Source: an uncultured Brevundimonas sp.
GTDB lineage: Bacteria; Pseudomonadota; Alphaproteobacteria; Caulobacterales; Caulobacteraceae
DNA length: 7,843 bases
Direction: 5' to 3'
Assembly (NCBI GenBank): GCA_946481425.1
Contig: CAMLNT010000100.1
Span: 1-7,843, forward strand
Made by a program: the position numbers and the translations under genes. The notes under the pieces were generated by a model, which made no database searches, was not told where the DNA came from, and was given only the letters and a program-made list of their open reading frames with translations. Below are positions 7,357-7,843 of this stretch, in pieces (position 1 is the stretch's first letter; every line of letters begins with the position of its first letter).

Positions 7357-7680
7357 ATGAATCGTATCCACACCTTCCGCCTGGGACCGCCGCCCGCCGA
7401 TCGGGGCGTCGGGGCGCTTCTCGGCTGGATCGTGGCGGTGGTCGTGGGCGGCTTTGCCGTCCTGATCGGCGCGGTGTTCGCCCTGTTCGCAGGGCTGGCG
7501 GTGGCCATCCTGGCGGCCTTCGCCTGGGTCGCGGTCAAGCTGGCGCGCCTGACCGGCGGCCGTCGGCGCGCGCCCCAGCCGGCGACGGGCCCGGTCGGCG
7601 CGGGCGATGGCGCGATCATCGACGCCCACAAGGTCGGTGACCAGTGGGTCGCCTACGGCTACGACCAGCCGTCGCGCTGA
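7357..7680 (+). CDS. Small membrane protein with two predicted helices
   Basis: A 107-residue protein. Residues 1-16 are a short polar N-terminus (MNRIHTFRLGPPPADRG). Residues 18-60 are an almost unbroken run of Gly, Ala, Val, Leu, Ile and Phe, long enough for two closely packed membrane helices. The rest is a basic loop (RLTGGRRRAP) and a soluble tail ending in GDQWVAYGYDQPSR. By the positive-inside rule both ends would be cytoplasmic. No known family is recognised. Two ATGs occur in a row; the second (7357) is preferred because GAGG at 7347-7350 is then six bases away, whereas the first (7354) leaves only three. The ampD-like gene begins ten bases after the stop codon, so the two are probably one operon. 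Confidence 0.75.
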   Translation: MNRIHTFRLGPPPADRGVGALLGWIVAVVVGGFAVLIGAVFALFAGLAVAILAAFAWVAVKLARLTGGRRRAPQPATGPVGAGDGAIIDAHKVGDQWVAYGYDQPSR

Positions 7681-7690
7681 GCGCGGCCCC

Positions 7691-7843
7691 ATGACCCTGA
7701 CTTTCATCGACAGGCCGACGCCGAACTTCGACGCGCGGCGCAGCCTGCCGGACATGATTATCCTCCACTACACGGACATGGAGTCGGGCGAGGCCGCGAT
7801 CGAGCGGCTGTGCGACCCCGAGGCGCGGGTCTCGGCCCACTAT
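7691..7843 (+). CDS. ampD: N-acetylmuramoyl-L-alanine amidase, AmpD-like (3' end missing)
   Basis: The first 51 residues of an Amidase_2 family enzyme are visible before the right edge cuts the frame. AmpD removes the peptide from 1,6-anhydro-N-acetylmuramic acid during peptidoglycan recycling in the cytoplasm, and in many bacteria its loss raises beta-lactamase expression. The evidence is the MIILHYTDM segment, whose H26 matches the first zinc-binding histidine, followed by the family pattern CDPEARVSAHY at 41-51. The protein begins directly with the domain (MTLTFIDRPTPNFDAR) and has no signal peptide, which favours cytoplasmic AmpD over the periplasmic AmiD. The remaining zinc ligands lie outside the window, so activity cannot be judged. 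No strong Shine-Dalgarno sequence is seen; the gene follows the small membrane-protein gene by ten bases, suggesting coupling. Confidence 0.85.
   Translation, partial: MTLTFIDRPTPNFDARRSLPDMIILHYTDMESGEAAIERLCDPEARVSAHY

Overview
The window looks like a chromosomal stretch from a GC-rich alphaproteobacterium of the order Caulobacterales (Caulobacter/Brevundimonas type). The main reason is the left edge, whose product matches Caulobacter PleD residue for residue in layout. The order pleD, rpmG, NUDIX hydrolase, rnr is also a familiar alphaproteobacterial neighbourhood, and one promoter fits the TTGACGS -35 box described for Caulobacter. No phage, transposase, integrase, CRISPR, tRNA or rRNA gene is visible. 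Layout: positions 1-903 hold the 3' two thirds of pleD (+), a diguanylate cyclase response regulator. Positions 975-1275 hold rpmG (-), ribosomal protein L33, with a clear promoter, a leader hairpin and an intrinsic terminator. Positions 1319-1882 encode a lipoprotein of unknown function (+). Positions 1883-2163 are a gene-free stretch between convergent genes, with small repeats. A four-gene minus-strand block follows, read from 6454 down to 2164: rnr (RNase R), a NUDIX hydrolase that overlaps the rnr stop codon, a secreted protein made of two tandem copies of one domain, and a DUF5990-like protein overlapping that gene's end. Upstream of rnr is a separate minus-strand gene for a secreted protein of unknown function (6537-7169), followed by a very stable UUCG-capped hairpin. 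A divergent intergenic region (7170-7356) carries a 14-bp perfect palindrome just upstream of a likely promoter. That promoter probably drives a small two-helix membrane protein and the start of an ampD-like peptidoglycan amidase, which runs off the right edge. How the genes work together: pleD (c-di-GMP signalling and cell-pole development), rpmG (ribosome), rnr and the NUDIX gene (RNA decay and nucleotide or CoA-ester clean-up) are ordinary core genes. The less conserved material is a set of cell-envelope proteins of unknown function placed among them. I do not see a defence system, biosynthetic cluster or other obviously new multi-gene system. The most interesting items are the tandem-duplicated secreted protein with its exactly repeated cysteine spacing, the palindrome and promoter ahead of the membrane-protein/ampD pair, and the DUF5990 gene with no ordinary start codon.
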